A stretch of DNA of 45,392 nt, from contig JAHJIN010000100.1 of NCBI GenBank assembly GCA_018823415.1, positions 1 to 45,392 on the forward strand, read 5' to 3'. Below, one piece after another: positions 23,205 to 30,842 of the stretch. Source of the stretch: Chloroflexota bacterium. GTDB lineage: Bacteria; Chloroflexota; JAHJIN01. How positions within the stretch are numbered: the first letter of the stretch is position 1; each line of letters begins with the position of its first letter. A program made the position numbers and the translations under genes. The notes below the pieces were generated by a model. That model was not told the DNA's origin. It did not search any database and was given only the letters and a program-made list of their open reading frames with translations.

Positions 23205-24635
23205 TCAGTATGCCCGAGCAAAGACCGCCTGCTCCACTGCCGGCTCGCCGCAGCGCATGCAAACCCCGGCCGCGCCCGGTGCTTCGAATGGGATGCAGCG
23301 AATGGTGGCCTTGGTGTCGTCCTTGATGGCAGCCTCGCATTCGGCGTCGCCACACCAGGGGGCGGCGATGAACCCGCCGGGGTCTTCGATGACCCGCTGG
23401 AACTCGGCGTAATCGGCCACCTGGTGTGTGTGGGCATCGCGAAAGGCGCGGGCCCGGTCCAGCAGGGCGCGCTGGATGTCGTCCAGAAGCGCCGGCACGC
23501 GCTCCCCCAGGCTGGCGAGAGGCACCGGAGCCTTTTCGCCGGTGTCGCGCCGGACCAGCACCACCTGCCCGGCCGCCAGGTCGCGCGGGCCGATCTCAAT
23601 GCGCAAGGGCACGCCTTTCATCTCCCATTCGTTGAACTTCCAGCCGGGGGTATATTCCTCCCGGTCGTCCACGTGAACGCGAACACCAGGCACGCGCAGG
23701 TCGTCGGCCAGGGCATGGGCGGCGGCACGGGCCTCGGCTCCCTCGTCGCCCCGGCCAATGGGCACCACGATAACCTGGGTGGGGGCCAGCCGGGGCGGCA
23801 AGATCAAGCCCTGGTCGTCGCCGTGGACCATGACCATCGCGCCCACCATGCGCGTGCTCACGCCCCAACTCGTCTGCCAGACGTGCTGAAGTTGGTTGTC
23901 TGGGTCCAGGTATTGGGTGCCAAAGACCCGGGCAAAGTTCTGCCCCAAGAAGTGACTGCTGCCGGCCTGGAGCGCGCGCAGGTCGCCCATCATGGCCTCG
24001 ATGGTGTAGGAGCGCACGGCCCCGGCAAACCGCTCGCTATCGCTCTTGCGGCCGGGGACCACCGGGATGGCGGTATCGTTCACGGCAAAGTCGGTATACA
24101 CGTCCAGCATCTGCCGGGCCCGGGCATCGGCTTCTTCGGCGGTGACGTGGGCCGTGTGGCCTTCCTGCCACAGGAATTCGGTGGTCCGCAAAAAGAGCCG
24201 GGTGCGCATTTCCCAGCGCACCACGTTGCACCACTGGTTGAGGAGCATGGGCAGGTCCCGGTAGCTCTGGATCCACTGGGAGAACATGGTGTTGATGATG
24301 GTCTCTGACGTGGGCCGAACCACCAGTGGCTCTTCCAGCTTTTCGCCGCCGCCGTGCGTTACCACGGCCAGTTGCGGCGCGAATCCTTCCACGTGCTCGG
24401 CTTCTTTTTCGATGAGGCTGTATGGAATAAAGAGGGGAAAGTAGGCGTTCTGGACGCCGGTGGCTTTGAAGCGCCGGTCCAGCGCCTCCTGGATGTTTTC
24501 CCAGAGGGCATAGCCATAGGGCCGGATGACCATGCAGCCCTTGACCGGGGCATAATCGGCCAGCTCGGCGCGCTGCACCACGTCGGTATACCAGCGGCTA
24601 TAGTCTTGACTGCGGGGAGTGACTTTTTTCGACAT
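23205..24635 (-). CDS. proS: prolyl-tRNA synthetase, archaeal/eukaryotic type
   Basis: 476 residues; CAGGAGT precedes the ATG. Class II motifs: motif 1 around GCMVIRPYGYALWENIQ, motif 2 TRLFLRTTEFLWQEGHTAH near residue 145-163, motif 3 GVSTRMVGAMVMVHGDD near 280-296. The bacterial editing insertion is absent and the protein ends in FARAY with a C-terminal Tyr, as in archaeal-type ProRS. Cys residues in the last 60 residues (WCGDAECEAA, GVCMRCGEP) fit the zinc site of the C-terminal domain. It charges tRNA-Pro. 11 bp separate it from the methyltransferase gene upstream. Confidence 0.92.
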   Translation of the reverse strand: MSKKVTPRSQDYSRWYTDVVQRAELADYAPVKGCMVIRPYGYALWENIQEALDRRFKATGVQNAYFPLFIPYSLIEKEAEHVEGFAPQLAVVTHGGGEKLEEPLVVRPTSETIINTMFSQWIQSYRDLPMLLNQWCNVVRWEMRTRLFLRTTEFLWQEGHTAHVTAEEADARARQMLDVYTDFAVNDTAIPVVPGRKSDSERFAGAVRSYTIEAMMGDLRALQAGSSHFLGQNFARVFGTQYLDPDNQLQHVWQTSWGVSTRMVGAMVMVHGDDQGLILPPRLAPTQVIVVPIGRGDEGAEARAAAHALADDLRVPGVRVHVDDREEYTPGWKFNEWEMKGVPLRIEIGPRDLAAGQVVLVRRDTGEKAPVPLASLGERVPALLDDIQRALLDRARAFRDAHTHQVADYAEFQRVIEDPGGFIAAPWCGDAECEAAIKDDTKATIRCIPFEAPGAAGVCMRCGEPAVEQAVFARAY

Positions 24636-24646
24636 GGGACTCCTGG

Positions 24647-25999
24647 TTATTGGTTGCTGGTTACTGGCTTGCGGCCAACGACGATAAACTCGGTGGGATA
24701 GGCCCGGGCGTCGGCCTTGTCACACGAGGCAAAGCGGCCGGTGGCGGCGTCACGGACGGTGGGCAGGATCTTGACCGGGATCTCGCGCTTGATGACGCGC
24801 TCCAGCTCCAGCCCGGCCAGCTGCAACCCCTCGGCGAACGCCTGGGCATTCAAGATGTCCACGCCCTTGAGAGTGGTGTTGCCAATGACATAGCAGCAGC
24901 GCGCGCCGGGTTTCAGGATACGCGCTGTTTCTACAAAGCACTCTTGCATATCGGCAAAATAGGCCCGGATCTCGGCAGCCATGCGCGGGTCCTGGGCTTC
25001 CATCTCTTGAGCGATGTGATGGGCGATGTGACCGGGCATTGGTAACTGGTCCAGACGCTTGGTCGCTGTGCCAATGAACTCGCGTCGATATTCGCGCAGG
25101 TTCCGTGCCGTGTCTGGGGCCAGCCACAGCGTGGTCAATTGGTGCAGGTCGGCGTATTCGTAGCTGGTGACATAGGGACTGGAGGTGATTTGCAGGTCTA
25201 CCGAGGCATCGGGCACCGGTTGCGTCCGGGCATCGCTCCGCTGGATGTTCAAATAGCTGTCCAGGTCGGCGCGCACGGCCGGCGGCACGGTCTTCCACAA
25301 GGACCGGTTCCCCCGCATCATGCGTTTGAGGTGTGACCGAAACGCCGCGAGCGGTCGCTTGGGGTTTTTCTGGCGGTCGCGCGTGGGCTTGGTGCTGCCC
25401 ATATCCCAGCAGGAAACGGTCTTGAGAATGTGGCTGAAGCAGCATTTTAAAAAGTCGCGCACGCGCGCGTCCGGCTCGGCGGTGATGCGTCCCAGGATGT
25501 AACCCAATTCATCGCGGGTCTCGGCGTCGAACCAGAATGCAATGCGGTCCAGGTTGTCCTGGGGCACCTGGCACTCGAGGGCCTGCGTCGGCGGCCACAG
25601 GGGCATGGTACGTGAAGCGTCCAGCGCCAGCAGGTCCATGTCCACCGCCTGGACCCGTTCGGTCAGGTAGGCCGGCTCGATGGGCGTGGCCTTGGCCCGG
25701 GTGATGAGTTCGGCGGCGTGGTTGATATCTGTCCCGCTGGCCCGGCAGCCCCTGGCGATAGCGCAGGCGATGGTAGTGCCGCTGCCCATGAACAAGTCGT
25801 TGACGTGCGGCGGGTTCTGGCCGTCCAGGTACAGGTCGAACAACTGCTCCACGAGCTGGGGGATGAACTTGGCCGGGTAGCGGTGATAGCCGTGCGTGAG
25901 CTTGCTAGTCTGGCGGGGGCCGCATTCGGCAAAGCTCCAGGCTGGGTCGACCGGGATGTGACGAAAGAGTTCGATGATCTCTTCTGCGTCTGGCACCAT
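24647..25999 (-). CDS. DNA methyltransferase (N4/N6 amino-MTase type)
   Basis: 450 residues. SAM-binding motif I is DLFMGSGTT near residue 67-75, followed by GTDINHAAE. Upstream, HRYPAKFIPQLVEQL acts as motif X. Catalytic motif IV is ITSSPYVTSYEYADLHQ near residue 271, where the usual S-P-P-Y reads S-S-P-Y. Later segments ARCCYVIGNTTLKGVDI complete the fold. It probably methylates an exocyclic amine in a short DNA sequence. No restriction nuclease is adjacent. Its ATG overlaps the stop of the AlkZ-related gene (TAATG), so the two proteins are translationally coupled and probably work together. Confidence 0.82.
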   Translation of the reverse strand: MVPDAEEIIELFRHIPVDPAWSFAECGPRQTSKLTHGYHRYPAKFIPQLVEQLFDLYLDGQNPPHVNDLFMGSGTTIACAIARGCRASGTDINHAAELITRAKATPIEPAYLTERVQAVDMDLLALDASRTMPLWPPTQALECQVPQDNLDRIAFWFDAETRDELGYILGRITAEPDARVRDFLKCCFSHILKTVSCWDMGSTKPTRDRQKNPKRPLAAFRSHLKRMMRGNRSLWKTVPPAVRADLDSYLNIQRSDARTQPVPDASVDLQITSSPYVTSYEYADLHQLTTLWLAPDTARNLREYRREFIGTATKRLDQLPMPGHIAHHIAQEMEAQDPRMAAEIRAYFADMQECFVETARILKPGARCCYVIGNTTLKGVDILNAQAFAEGLQLAGLELERVIKREIPVKILPTVRDAATGRFASCDKADARAYPTEFIVVGRKPVTSNQ

Positions 26000-26892
26000 T
26001 ATGCGTCCTCCACCCCATCAGAGGATTGAGCCAACAGGGTGCTCCAGACCAGGTGTTCGCCTTTGACCCCGGCCACGTGCGCGCCGGTGGCGATGCGTCC
26101 TTCGCGTTGCAATGCGTCAGCCGCCCACGTCATGTCCTCGGGGCGCCAGCCCAGGAGTCGGTTCACTGCTGCGGGCGTGGCCGCACCCACGGTCTCCAGG
26201 TAGCGGGCCAGGACGGTGCGCAGGGCCTCTCGCTCGGTGATGTGCCGGGCCGCTGCCACCTGGTCCGGCAGCGCGCGCGGCAACAGGTCATATACATAAC
26301 AATATCGCCAGCGGTTGGCGTCGCTGATGCCTACCTTGGCGATCTTGAGGCCTGCTTGCAATTCCACCAGGGTCCGGTCAAAGCGCCCGGCGTTCTCTTT
26401 GCCTTCCAGCACGGACGCCCGGCGCAACTCGTTGGTATTCATGGCCCCGCCGCGCAGCAGGGCCTCGTACACGCGGCGCGCCTCGTCGGTGAGCTGGCCG
26501 GCTTCATAGGGGGCGCGCACGTCTTCTTCCAAATCTCCCAAATTTCCAGACAGGGCGTACAGGTAGGGCAGTATCTCTAGCGACAGCAGTGTGGCCTTTT
26601 TACGCAAGACCTTGCCATAGTAGATCTCTTTGCGGGTGGGCAAAGAGTCTTTCCAGTGCCAGGTATAGCCCAATTCGCGGTCGTCGTGGGGCTGAGGCAC
26701 CGGGCGCTCGCGGCCGTTGATGGCTGTCCACAGGCTGGGCAATTCGATGCCCTGGACCGGGAACAACAGGCACAGGCCCACCTCGTCCACAAAGACCCGG
26801 GCCTCGGCCTCTGTTTGCACCTTCAGGTCTGGTCGTCGGCGATACCGCCGGTCTCGCCAGGCCGTCAGACGCTGCGCATCCAACACGATCAT
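25999..26892 (-). CDS. AlkZ-related winged-helix protein
   Basis: 297 residues from the ATG at 26892 (GGAGG lies 14 nt upstream, rather far); a longer frame reaches 26940. The segments LTAWRDRRYRRRPDLKV, GYTWHWKDSLP, KEIYYGKVLRKKATLLSLEILPYLYAL and a C-terminal winged-helix-like stretch (ATPAAVNRLLGWRPEDM, ALQREGRIATG) match the AlkZ-related/HTH_42-like proteins I know of. True AlkZ enzymes remove crosslinked bases using a QxQ catalytic pair, which I do not see. It may bind DNA without glycosylase activity. It is directly coupled to a DNA methyltransferase. Confidence 0.6.
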   Translation of the reverse strand: MIVLDAQRLTAWRDRRYRRRPDLKVQTEAEARVFVDEVGLCLLFPVQGIELPSLWTAINGRERPVPQPHDDRELGYTWHWKDSLPTRKEIYYGKVLRKKATLLSLEILPYLYALSGNLGDLEEDVRAPYEAGQLTDEARRVYEALLRGGAMNTNELRRASVLEGKENAGRFDRTLVELQAGLKIAKVGISDANRWRYCYVYDLLPRALPDQVAAARHITEREALRTVLARYLETVGAATPAAVNRLLGWRPEDMTWAADALQREGRIATGAHVAGVKGEHLVWSTLLAQSSDGVEDA

Positions 26893-27043
26893 GGTTTGTT
26901 CTGCTGCCTCCGGGTGTTGGTTGCACATATCATACCACATGTCGGCAGCAATTGCCAGTCCGGTTTCAGCGAATCAACTCGACCGGTGCTGGTTGTGAGC
27001 CCAAGTTGCCAGCGATGCTCTGGCCCATTGAGAAAGAAAACGA

Positions 27044-27087
27044 ACCACCAAGGACACCAAGGCAGATGGCCTGGTGTCCTTGGTGGT
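27044..27087 (-). terminator. strong hairpin terminator of carD; also an interspersed-repeat type sequence
   Basis: ACCACCAAGGACACCAAGG (27044-27062) pairs with the stretch at 27070-27087 with one bulge over a 7-nt loop. On the minus strand the stem is followed by TCGTTTTCTTTC, so it would end transcripts leaving carD before the AlkZ-related gene. The CCACCAAGGACACCAAGG motif recurs in many environmental genomes in my memory, which suggests a mobile or repeat origin. Confidence 0.7.
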
Positions 27088-27137
27088 CTGAATTTTTGGT
27101 TCTGGCCTGTCCAGATTGGGTGTCTTGGACCGGGCTC

Positions 27138-27671
27138 TCAGGCCGCCGTGGCGCGAGTCGACGCCGCGGCCTCGGCCGCCCGCGCCGCGGCCACCGCCAG
27201 TGCCGTATCGATCATGCCCCGCACTACCTCGGTATCCTTATCGGTCAGCAAGCAGACCTCGCCAATGAGAAACTGCCGGGCCCGGGCCAGCAAGTCCGCA
27301 TCCTTTTTGGTAGAGTGCGACACCTGCTGATGCCATGCCAGGTCCCGCAGGGCCTCGGCGATCAACAGGGGTTGGCCGGTATCGAGCTTGGTCCGAATCA
27401 AGTCCTGGCGCTTGCGATAGCCCGGGGGCAGGTGATCGGGCTCGCCGCGCAGCGTATCCAGCACGCGCGATAGCTTGGCTCGCGACATCACCCGGCGCAC
27501 GCCCAGGTCTTCCATCTTGGTAGTCGGCACACTCACTGTCAACTCTTGATCCGGGATCTCGATCACGTAATAGTGCTCAAAACCCTCGACCAGTTCTTGA
27601 CTCTGCAATTCGACGATGCGCCCGGCGCCTTTGCCAGGATGCATGACCTTGTCACCGACCGAAAACTCCAT
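27138..27671 (-). CDS. CarD-family transcription regulator
   Basis: 177 residues; a GGGGGG stretch precedes the ATG. The N-terminal RNA-polymerase-interaction domain is clear: FSVGDKVMHPGKGAGRIVEL, then YYVIEIPDQELTVSVPTTKMEDLGVR. The C-terminal helical DNA-binding part runs to about residue 160, and the tail is Ala-rich. CarD binds the polymerase beta subunit and stabilises open promoter complexes. It lies 87 bp after the PadR gene, with no clear promoter of its own, and may be read from the PadR promoter. Confidence 0.9.
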   Translation of the reverse strand: MEFSVGDKVMHPGKGAGRIVELQSQELVEGFEHYYVIEIPDQELTVSVPTTKMEDLGVRRVMSRAKLSRVLDTLRGEPDHLPPGYRKRQDLIRTKLDTGQPLLIAEALRDLAWHQQVSHSTKKDADLLARARQFLIGEVCLLTDKDTEVVRGMIDTALAVAAARAAEAAASTRATAA

Positions 27672-27758
27672 TATTCCCCCCTATTTGCACATGTGACCAT
27701 CTGGGGCCTGGCCCTTGTGTTTGCCATCGGGCGGCTGGCTGGCAGCCGTCGACCGGCT

Positions 27759-28268
27759 CTACCCGGCCAAGCCCGCCAACGTGCTATCCAACCAACTCAA
27801 CTCCGCGGTAGCAATAGCCAGTCCATAGTCCAATGCCAATCGCTGTCCCAGGTCCAGCGCATCGTCCGTCGTCCCCACTGTCTGGCTCAGGCCCGTCAGA
27901 TGATCGGCCACCTGATCCCGCCGGTGGTGCAGATATGTCGCGAGGCCTGCCGGGCTCAGATTCTCGGCCAGGATCAGGCACATCACAAACGATTTGAGCG
28001 GCGCATCTGATAGGGTCAGTTGCCCCAGCCATTCGTGCAACGCGGCGCGCCCGGCGTTTGTGATCGAATAGATCTTGCGCAGCGGCTTGTCGGCCCGAGC
28101 CGTGATGTCTACCGAAACCAGTCCCTCTTCTAGCAAGGCGTGCAGGGCCGGGTAGAGGCTGCCAAAACTGGGACTGCCGATCAGCCAACTGAATTGTTCC
28201 AAGAACTGTTTGATGTCATAGCCCGACATGGGTCTTTGGTTGAGAAAACCCAGGATAAAATACCGCAC
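27759..28268 (-). CDS. PadR-family transcriptional regulator
   Basis: 169 residues with a GTG start. The winged helix is in residues 1-90: FILGFLNQRPMSGYDIKQFL, SPSFGSLYPALHALLEEGLV, RKIYSITNAGRAALHEWL are the PadR hallmarks. A C-terminal helical dimerisation domain (about 95-169) places it in the larger PadR-s1-like group (with Vir-type C-terminal domain). It probably represses its own promoter, which carries a palindrome at the start site, and perhaps the divergent ArsA-like gene 230 bp away. The effector is unknown. Confidence 0.88.
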   Translation of the reverse strand: MRYFILGFLNQRPMSGYDIKQFLEQFSWLIGSPSFGSLYPALHALLEEGLVSVDITARADKPLRKIYSITNAGRAALHEWLGQLTLSDAPLKSFVMCLILAENLSPAGLATYLHHRRDQVADHLTGLSQTVGTTDDALDLGQRLALDYGLAIATAELSWLDSTLAGLAG

Positions 28269-28293
28269 GTTCGCTGCACCCTCTCGATAGCAT

Positions 28294-28312
28294 ATATATC
28301 GTTTTGATATAT
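28294..28312. promoter_or_regulatory. PadR-type operator palindrome
   Basis: ATATATC-GTTTT-GATATAT, a perfect 7-bp inverted repeat with a 5-bp centre. It begins 2 bp downstream of the -10 of the padR promoter and covers the expected start point, which suits autorepression. Confidence 0.65.
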
Positions 28313-28314
28313 GA

Positions 28315-28343
28315 ATTGTACCATATCACGTCCTGATTGTCAA
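28315..28343 (-). promoter_or_regulatory. sigma70-type promoter of padR
   Basis: On the minus strand TTGACA, a 17-bp spacer and TACAAT. Start near 28308 falls in the palindrome. It is back-to-back with the ArsA promoter, 31 bp between the two -35 boxes. Confidence 0.75.
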
Positions 28344-28374
28344 TCAAACCGGCCCGGGGCGGGCAGTCAGCGCG

Positions 28375-28403
28375 TTGACAGCGTGCGCCGGGTGGTGTAT
28401 AGT
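28375..28403 (+). promoter_or_regulatory. sigma70-type promoter of the ArsA-like gene
   Basis: TTGACA (28375-28380), a 17-bp spacer and TATAGT (28398-28403). The leader to the ATG at 28500 is about 90 nt. Divergent from the padR promoter, so joint control is possible. Confidence 0.75.
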
Positions 28404-28499
28404 AAAGCGTAATGCGTCACCGGCCATTCGTCGTCGTATTGCCGTTTGACGCCTGACGTTTGATGTTACTTGCATCTCGCGCGAAACGAGGCCAACCTT

Positions 28500-29684
28500 A
28501 TGCGCATCCTGCTTTACACCGGCAAAGGCGGTGTGGGCAAGACCAGCGTCTCGGCTGCCACTGCTCTCCGCTGTGCCGACCTGGGCTACCGCACCGTGGT
28601 CATGAGCACCGACGCGGCCCACTCGCTGGCCGATTCCCTGGATGTGCCGCTGGGGCCGGAGCCGGTCCCGGTGGCCGACAACCTGTGGGGCCAGGAACTG
28701 GACGTGCTGTACCAGATGGAGAAATACTGGAGCACCGTGCAAGAGTATTTCACCGCGATTCTGGCTTCCCGGGGCATGGACGAACTCATCGCCGAAGAGA
28801 CGGCCGTGCTGCCGGGCATGGAAGAACTCGCCAGTCTGCTCCAGGTGGTGGGCCATTACGACAGCGGCGAGTATGACGTCATCATTGTGGACTGTGCGCC
28901 CACCGGAGCCACCCTTCAACTCCTCACCCTCCCCGAGATCGGTCGATGGTACCTGAAGCGCATCTTTCCCATCGAGCGGCAGGCCATGAAGCTGGTCCGG
29001 CCCTTGGCCCAGGCTGTGTTCGACATGCCCATGCCAGATGATCGTCTGTTCGATACCATGGAAAGCCTCATTCTGGAATTGGACCGGATGCAGCGACTCC
29101 TCTCCGACCCGCAACTCTCGTCTATCCGGCTGGTGCTCAACCCGGAGAAAATGGTGATCAAGGAAAGCCAGCGGGCCTATGCGTACCTTTGCCTCTATGG
29201 CTATCCGGTGGACCTGGTGGTGTCGAACCGGATCATCCCCGGCCAGGTGAACGACGACTATTTTACGGCGTGGCGTGACATCCAGGCCAAATACTCGCAG
29301 CAGGTGCAAGAATCATTTGCGCCATTGCCCATCCTCCCGGTCCCCCTGTTCGACCAGGAGGTGGTGGGGCTGCCCATGCTGCGTCGCATGGCCGAGAGCA
29401 TCTATGGCGATGTGAATCCCACCGACGTGTTCTATGCCGGCCAGACCCAGGAGGTCATCAAGGAGGACGGGGCCTATCACCTGCGCATCCGGCTGCCCTT
29501 TACGTCCAAAGAGGCCGTGCAGCTCACCCGCGCCGCCGACGAACTGGTCATCCACATCGGCAACCACAAGCGCAACCTCATCCTGCCGCGTACCCTCGCC
29601 ACGCTGAACGTACGCAAGGCCCGGCTGGACGACGACGTGCTGACGGTGACGTTTGAGAGCGGGCAAGCCGGCGGGTCAACCTGA
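28500..29684 (+). CDS. ArsA/Get3-family ATPase with C-terminal HSP20-like domain
   Basis: 394 residues from the ATG at 28500 (GAGG 9 nt upstream); the longer frame from 28470 lacks a ribosome site. Deviant Walker A YTGKGGVGKTS near residue 7, switch-like STDAAHSLADS near residue 36, VIIVDCAPTG near residue 127. The last 85 residues (EDGAYHLRIRLPFTSKEA, then VRKARLDDDVLTVTFE) are an HSP20/alpha-crystallin-like beta domain found in bacterial ArsA-like ATPases. It is a homodimeric ATPase, single domain rather than the duplicated arsenite pump form. A client-delivery role as for Get3 is more likely than arsenic export; no arsB or arsR is present. Confidence 0.88.
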   Translation: MRILLYTGKGGVGKTSVSAATALRCADLGYRTVVMSTDAAHSLADSLDVPLGPEPVPVADNLWGQELDVLYQMEKYWSTVQEYFTAILASRGMDELIAEETAVLPGMEELASLLQVVGHYDSGEYDVIIVDCAPTGATLQLLTLPEIGRWYLKRIFPIERQAMKLVRPLAQAVFDMPMPDDRLFDTMESLILELDRMQRLLSDPQLSSIRLVLNPEKMVIKESQRAYAYLCLYGYPVDLVVSNRIIPGQVNDDYFTAWRDIQAKYSQQVQESFAPLPILPVPLFDQEVVGLPMLRRMAESIYGDVNPTDVFYAGQTQEVIKEDGAYHLRIRLPFTSKEAVQLTRAADELVIHIGNHKRNLILPRTLATLNVRKARLDDDVLTVTFESGQAGGST

Positions 29685-29686
29685 CC

Positions 29687-29715
29687 TTGCATCAGCCAGC
29701 GAGATGGTGTAGAAT
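29687..29715 (+). promoter_or_regulatory. promoter of the flippase-ade unit
   Basis: TTGCAT, 17-bp spacer, TAGAAT. It begins just after the ArsA stop codon and precedes a leader of about 120 nt with a hairpin. Confidence 0.55.
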
Positions 29716-29727
29716 ACGAGACGAGGC

Positions 29728-29757
29728 GATAGGCACGTTTTGTAGATGGTGCCTATC
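29728..29757 (+). promoter_or_regulatory. leader hairpin or operator (9-bp perfect inverted repeat)
   Basis: GATAGGCAC (29728-29736) pairs with GTGCCTATC (29749-29757) over 12 nt. It lies about 6 nt after the predicted start of transcription, so it could be a repressor site or an RNA stem. The downstream unit includes adenine deaminase, but no purine-riboswitch sequence is present. Confidence 0.45.
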
Positions 29758-29840
29758 CCGGTCTACTCTGCTTGCATCGACGATTCTAGTCCTCAGAAAG
29801 GCGGTACACGACCATCGCTAACGAATGCTCGCCCCCTGAC

Positions 29841-30827
29841 ATGTCGCCCGAGCCGGAAGTCGAACAGGTATCGCTGCGGCAGCGCTTTCTCCGGCCCCGC
29901 ACGCTTGTCTCGTTCCTGATCGCCATCGCCATCATTGTCTTTATGCTCACCCAGTTCCAGATCGACCTGGAGAAGACGTGGCAAAGCATCGCCAGCGCCA
30001 ACCTCTTGCTGGTGCTGCTGGCCTTTCTGGTTTACTATGCCTCGTTCCCCATCCGGGGTCTGCGCTGGCGCATCCTACTGCGGAACGCCGGCACAGAGGG
30101 CCGCTTGGGCGTGTGGGACCTGACCGAGATCGTCTATCTCTCGTGGTTCGCCAACTGTATCGTGCCGGCCAAGCTGGGCGACGTCTATCGTGGCTACCTG
30201 CTCAAGACTTCCGAGGGCGTGACCCTCTCCAAGACCCTGGGCACCATTCTGGCCGAGCGCATTCTGGATCTGCTGGTGCTCATCGTGATGATGTGCGCGG
30301 CCGGCTGGTGGGCCTTTCAGGGACGTCTGCCAGACGAGGTGCTCTTTGCTTTCCAGTTCGGCCTGGTGCTGGCGGCTCTGGCCGTGGCCGGCCTCGTCGG
30401 GATGCGCTTTTTTGGCAGCGTGGTGCGGCGCTTTATCCCGGCCCGCTTTTGCGACGTGTACATTCGCTTTGAGGAGGGCGTGCTCCTGAGCTTCAAGCGC
30501 CTGCCGACCCTGGTGGGCCTCACTCTCATCACCTGGTTCTCCGAGGTAGGGCGCGTCTATTTTGTGGTGCTGGCCCTGGGATTGCAACTAGACTTTGGGC
30601 TGGTGACGTTTATCGCGCTGCTGGAGGCCGTGCTGACCACGCTGCCGATCACGCCGGCCGGCCTGGGGTTCACGGAGGCCGGCATTATCGGCGTGCTCAT
30701 CTTTGCGGTACCGGGTATGACGAGAGAGATGGCCAGCGCCGTAGCGGCCATCGACCGCCTCATCAGCTACGTCAGCCTGGTCTTTTTCGGGCTGATCCTG
30801 TTCCTGGTGAGTAAAAAGACCAAATAA
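29841..30827 (+). CDS. flippase-like integral membrane protein (LPG-synthase transmembrane family)
   Basis: 328 residues. A cytoplasmic N-terminal tail is followed by about eight hydrophobic spans beginning at residues 24-42 (LVSFLIAIAIIVFML). Family signatures are PIRGLRWRILL near residue 75, SWFANCIVPAKLGDVYRGYLL near 103-123, TLGTILAERILDLLVL near 130 and LPITPAGLGFTEAGI near 265. These mark the lysylphosphatidylglycerol-synthase transmembrane/UPF0104 family, which moves lipids or lipid-linked sugars across the membrane. No Shine-Dalgarno sequence is evident before the ATG. It is 15 bp upstream of the adenine deaminase gene. Confidence 0.85.
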   Translation: MSPEPEVEQVSLRQRFLRPRTLVSFLIAIAIIVFMLTQFQIDLEKTWQSIASANLLLVLLAFLVYYASFPIRGLRWRILLRNAGTEGRLGVWDLTEIVYLSWFANCIVPAKLGDVYRGYLLKTSEGVTLSKTLGTILAERILDLLVLIVMMCAAGWWAFQGRLPDEVLFAFQFGLVLAALAVAGLVGMRFFGSVVRRFIPARFCDVYIRFEEGVLLSFKRLPTLVGLTLITWFSEVGRVYFVVLALGLQLDFGLVTFIALLEAVLTTLPITPAGLGFTEAGIIGVLIFAVPGMTREMASAVAAIDRLISYVSLVFFGLILFLVSKKTK

Positions 30828-30842
30828 AGGACGGAGGACCCC

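Noticed and set aside
28500..29684. The ArsA-like gene as an arsenite-resistance gene
   Set aside because: Only one ATPase domain, an HSP20-like C-terminal domain, and no arsB, arsC or arsR nearby; a Get3-like role fits better.
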